A stretch of 64,000 nt of DNA from Alteromonas abrolhosensis (GTDB lineage: Bacteria; Pseudomonadota; Gammaproteobacteria; Enterobacterales; Alteromonadaceae). This document shows positions 63,599 to 64,000 of the stretch, in pieces. Below the pieces are notes generated by a model. The model was given only the letters and a program-made list of their open reading frames with translations, was not told the DNA's origin and made no database searches. The translations under genes were made by a program, and so were the position numbers. Where the stretch lies: the NCBI RefSeq assembly GCF_001953635.1, contig NZ_MEJH01000003.1, forward strand, positions 1,143,287 to 1,207,286, read 5' to 3'. The first letter of the stretch is position 1, and each line of letters begins with the position of its first letter.

Positions 63599-64000
63599 TT
63601 AGCTGTTAACTACTTCAACAGGGGCGCTGTCTTTCAGATTTTGGTGGCCTGCAGTAACCACTTCTTCATTACCTTTTAAACCATTGATAACTTCAACGAC
63701 TTCGTTGTTTTCAAAGCCTGTGGAAATATCAACTTTTTTAACTTTGCCGTTGTCGACAACGAATACACTATGATTATTATCGATGGTAACTAGTGCTCTA
63801 CGAGGCAACAACGTGGCGTTAGCATGTGTTGCGTACTCAAGTGACACATCGGTAAACATGCCGGCTTTAAGTTTGTTATCTTCGTTAGGTACTTTTAACG
63901 TTACTTTGAACGTGCCGGTGGTCGCGTCGATAACCGGGCTGATACGCTCAACGTTGGCTGTAATCGTTCTGTCGCCTAAGGCCGCAACTGTCAACTTAGC
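63599..64000 (-). CDS. RND periplasmic adaptor (membrane-fusion protein), 3' part only
   Basis: The 3' end of an HlyD/MFP-family adaptor; the frame is open to the window edge. What is visible is the beta-barrel and membrane-proximal domains: ISPVIDATTGTFKVTLKVPN, LKAGMFTDVSLEYA, LLPRRALVTIDNNHSVFVVDNGKVKKVDISTG and GLKGNEEVVTAGHQNLKDSAPV. It joins the inner-membrane pump to an outer-membrane channel. First gene seen of the operon with the two permeases. Confidence 0.9.
   Translation of the reverse strand, partial: AKLTVAALGDRTITANVERISPVIDATTGTFKVTLKVPNEDNKLKAGMFTDVSLEYATHANATLLPRRALVTIDNNHSVFVVDNGKVKKVDISTGFENNEVVEVINGLKGNEEVVTAGHQNLKDSAPVEVVNS

Noticed and set aside
1-64000. CRISPR arrays, prophage, insertion sequences, rRNA or tRNA genes
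   Set aside because: No regularly spaced repeats, transposase, integrase, phage structural genes or RNA gene signatures were seen while reading both strands.

Overview
The window looks like a stretch of chromosome from a marine gammaproteobacterium of the Alteromonas type. Evidence for this is the E. coli-like core genes (recBD, hemN, alaA-yfbR, msrPQ, trhP-yfhL, rhtA), the large TonB-dependent receptors, a secreted GH13 amylase, the MesX/MesD methionine synthase pair, moderate GC content with AT-rich intergenic regions, and many small families seen mainly in alteromonads (DUF3718, DUF2189, DUF6174). The genus is inferred from gene content only. There is no prophage, integron, CRISPR array, rRNA or tRNA that I can recognise, and no intact insertion sequence.

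Layout. 1-3.3 kb: 3' end of recB, then recD, closed by a perfect 42-bp palindrome. 3.3-8.6 kb: a MocR regulator divergent from a LysE-type exporter, small VOC and TUDOR-like proteins, and RhtA. 8.6-14.3 kb: a large TonB receptor and the mesX-mesD folate-independent methionine synthase pair, with a matched pair of MetR-type sites upstream. 14.7-21.6 kb: small secreted and Rho_N proteins, a Tat-exported aminotransferase, a saccharopine dehydrogenase-like protein, a cytosolic aminotransferase, and the YfhL ferredoxin with the TrhP tRNA hydroxylation protein. 22-27 kb: a secreted zinc metalloprotease, a solute-binding-like protein and an M14-type deacylase.

27-37 kb is a molybdenum region. moeB is divergent from moaB-moaC-moaD-moaE-modA-modB-modC, so cofactor synthesis and molybdate uptake lie on one strand, followed by hemN, a GDSL esterase, a DsbA-like protein and xdhC. 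A molybdoenzyme, MsrP with its partner MsrQ, lies at 49-50.6 kb. 37-44 kb: a second TonB receptor, then a histidine phosphatase / acyl-CoA dehydrogenase / APH-like kinase / quinone oxidoreductase operon that resembles a split version of human ACAD10/ACAD11. 44-48 kb: a lipoprotein, an alpha-amylase, YchJ with a repeat-rich insertion, and a small SulA-like protein behind tandem LexA-type boxes. 48-57 kb: YqaA, MsrQ/MsrP, a dGTPase-like HD protein, YfbR, AlaA, DUF2189 and DUF3718 proteins. 57-64 kb: two different RND permeases in tandem with the C-terminal part of their membrane-fusion protein, cut by the window end.

The best candidates for follow-up are the SOS-controlled SulA-like gene, the MetR-like control of mesXD next to an unexplained GC-rich island, the ACAD/kinase/phosphatase operon, the 42-bp palindrome, and several conserved proteins (RecD, ModA, ModC, YchJ, one RND pump) that carry long low-complexity or extra segments. 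I did not find a clearly new multi-gene defence or mobile system.
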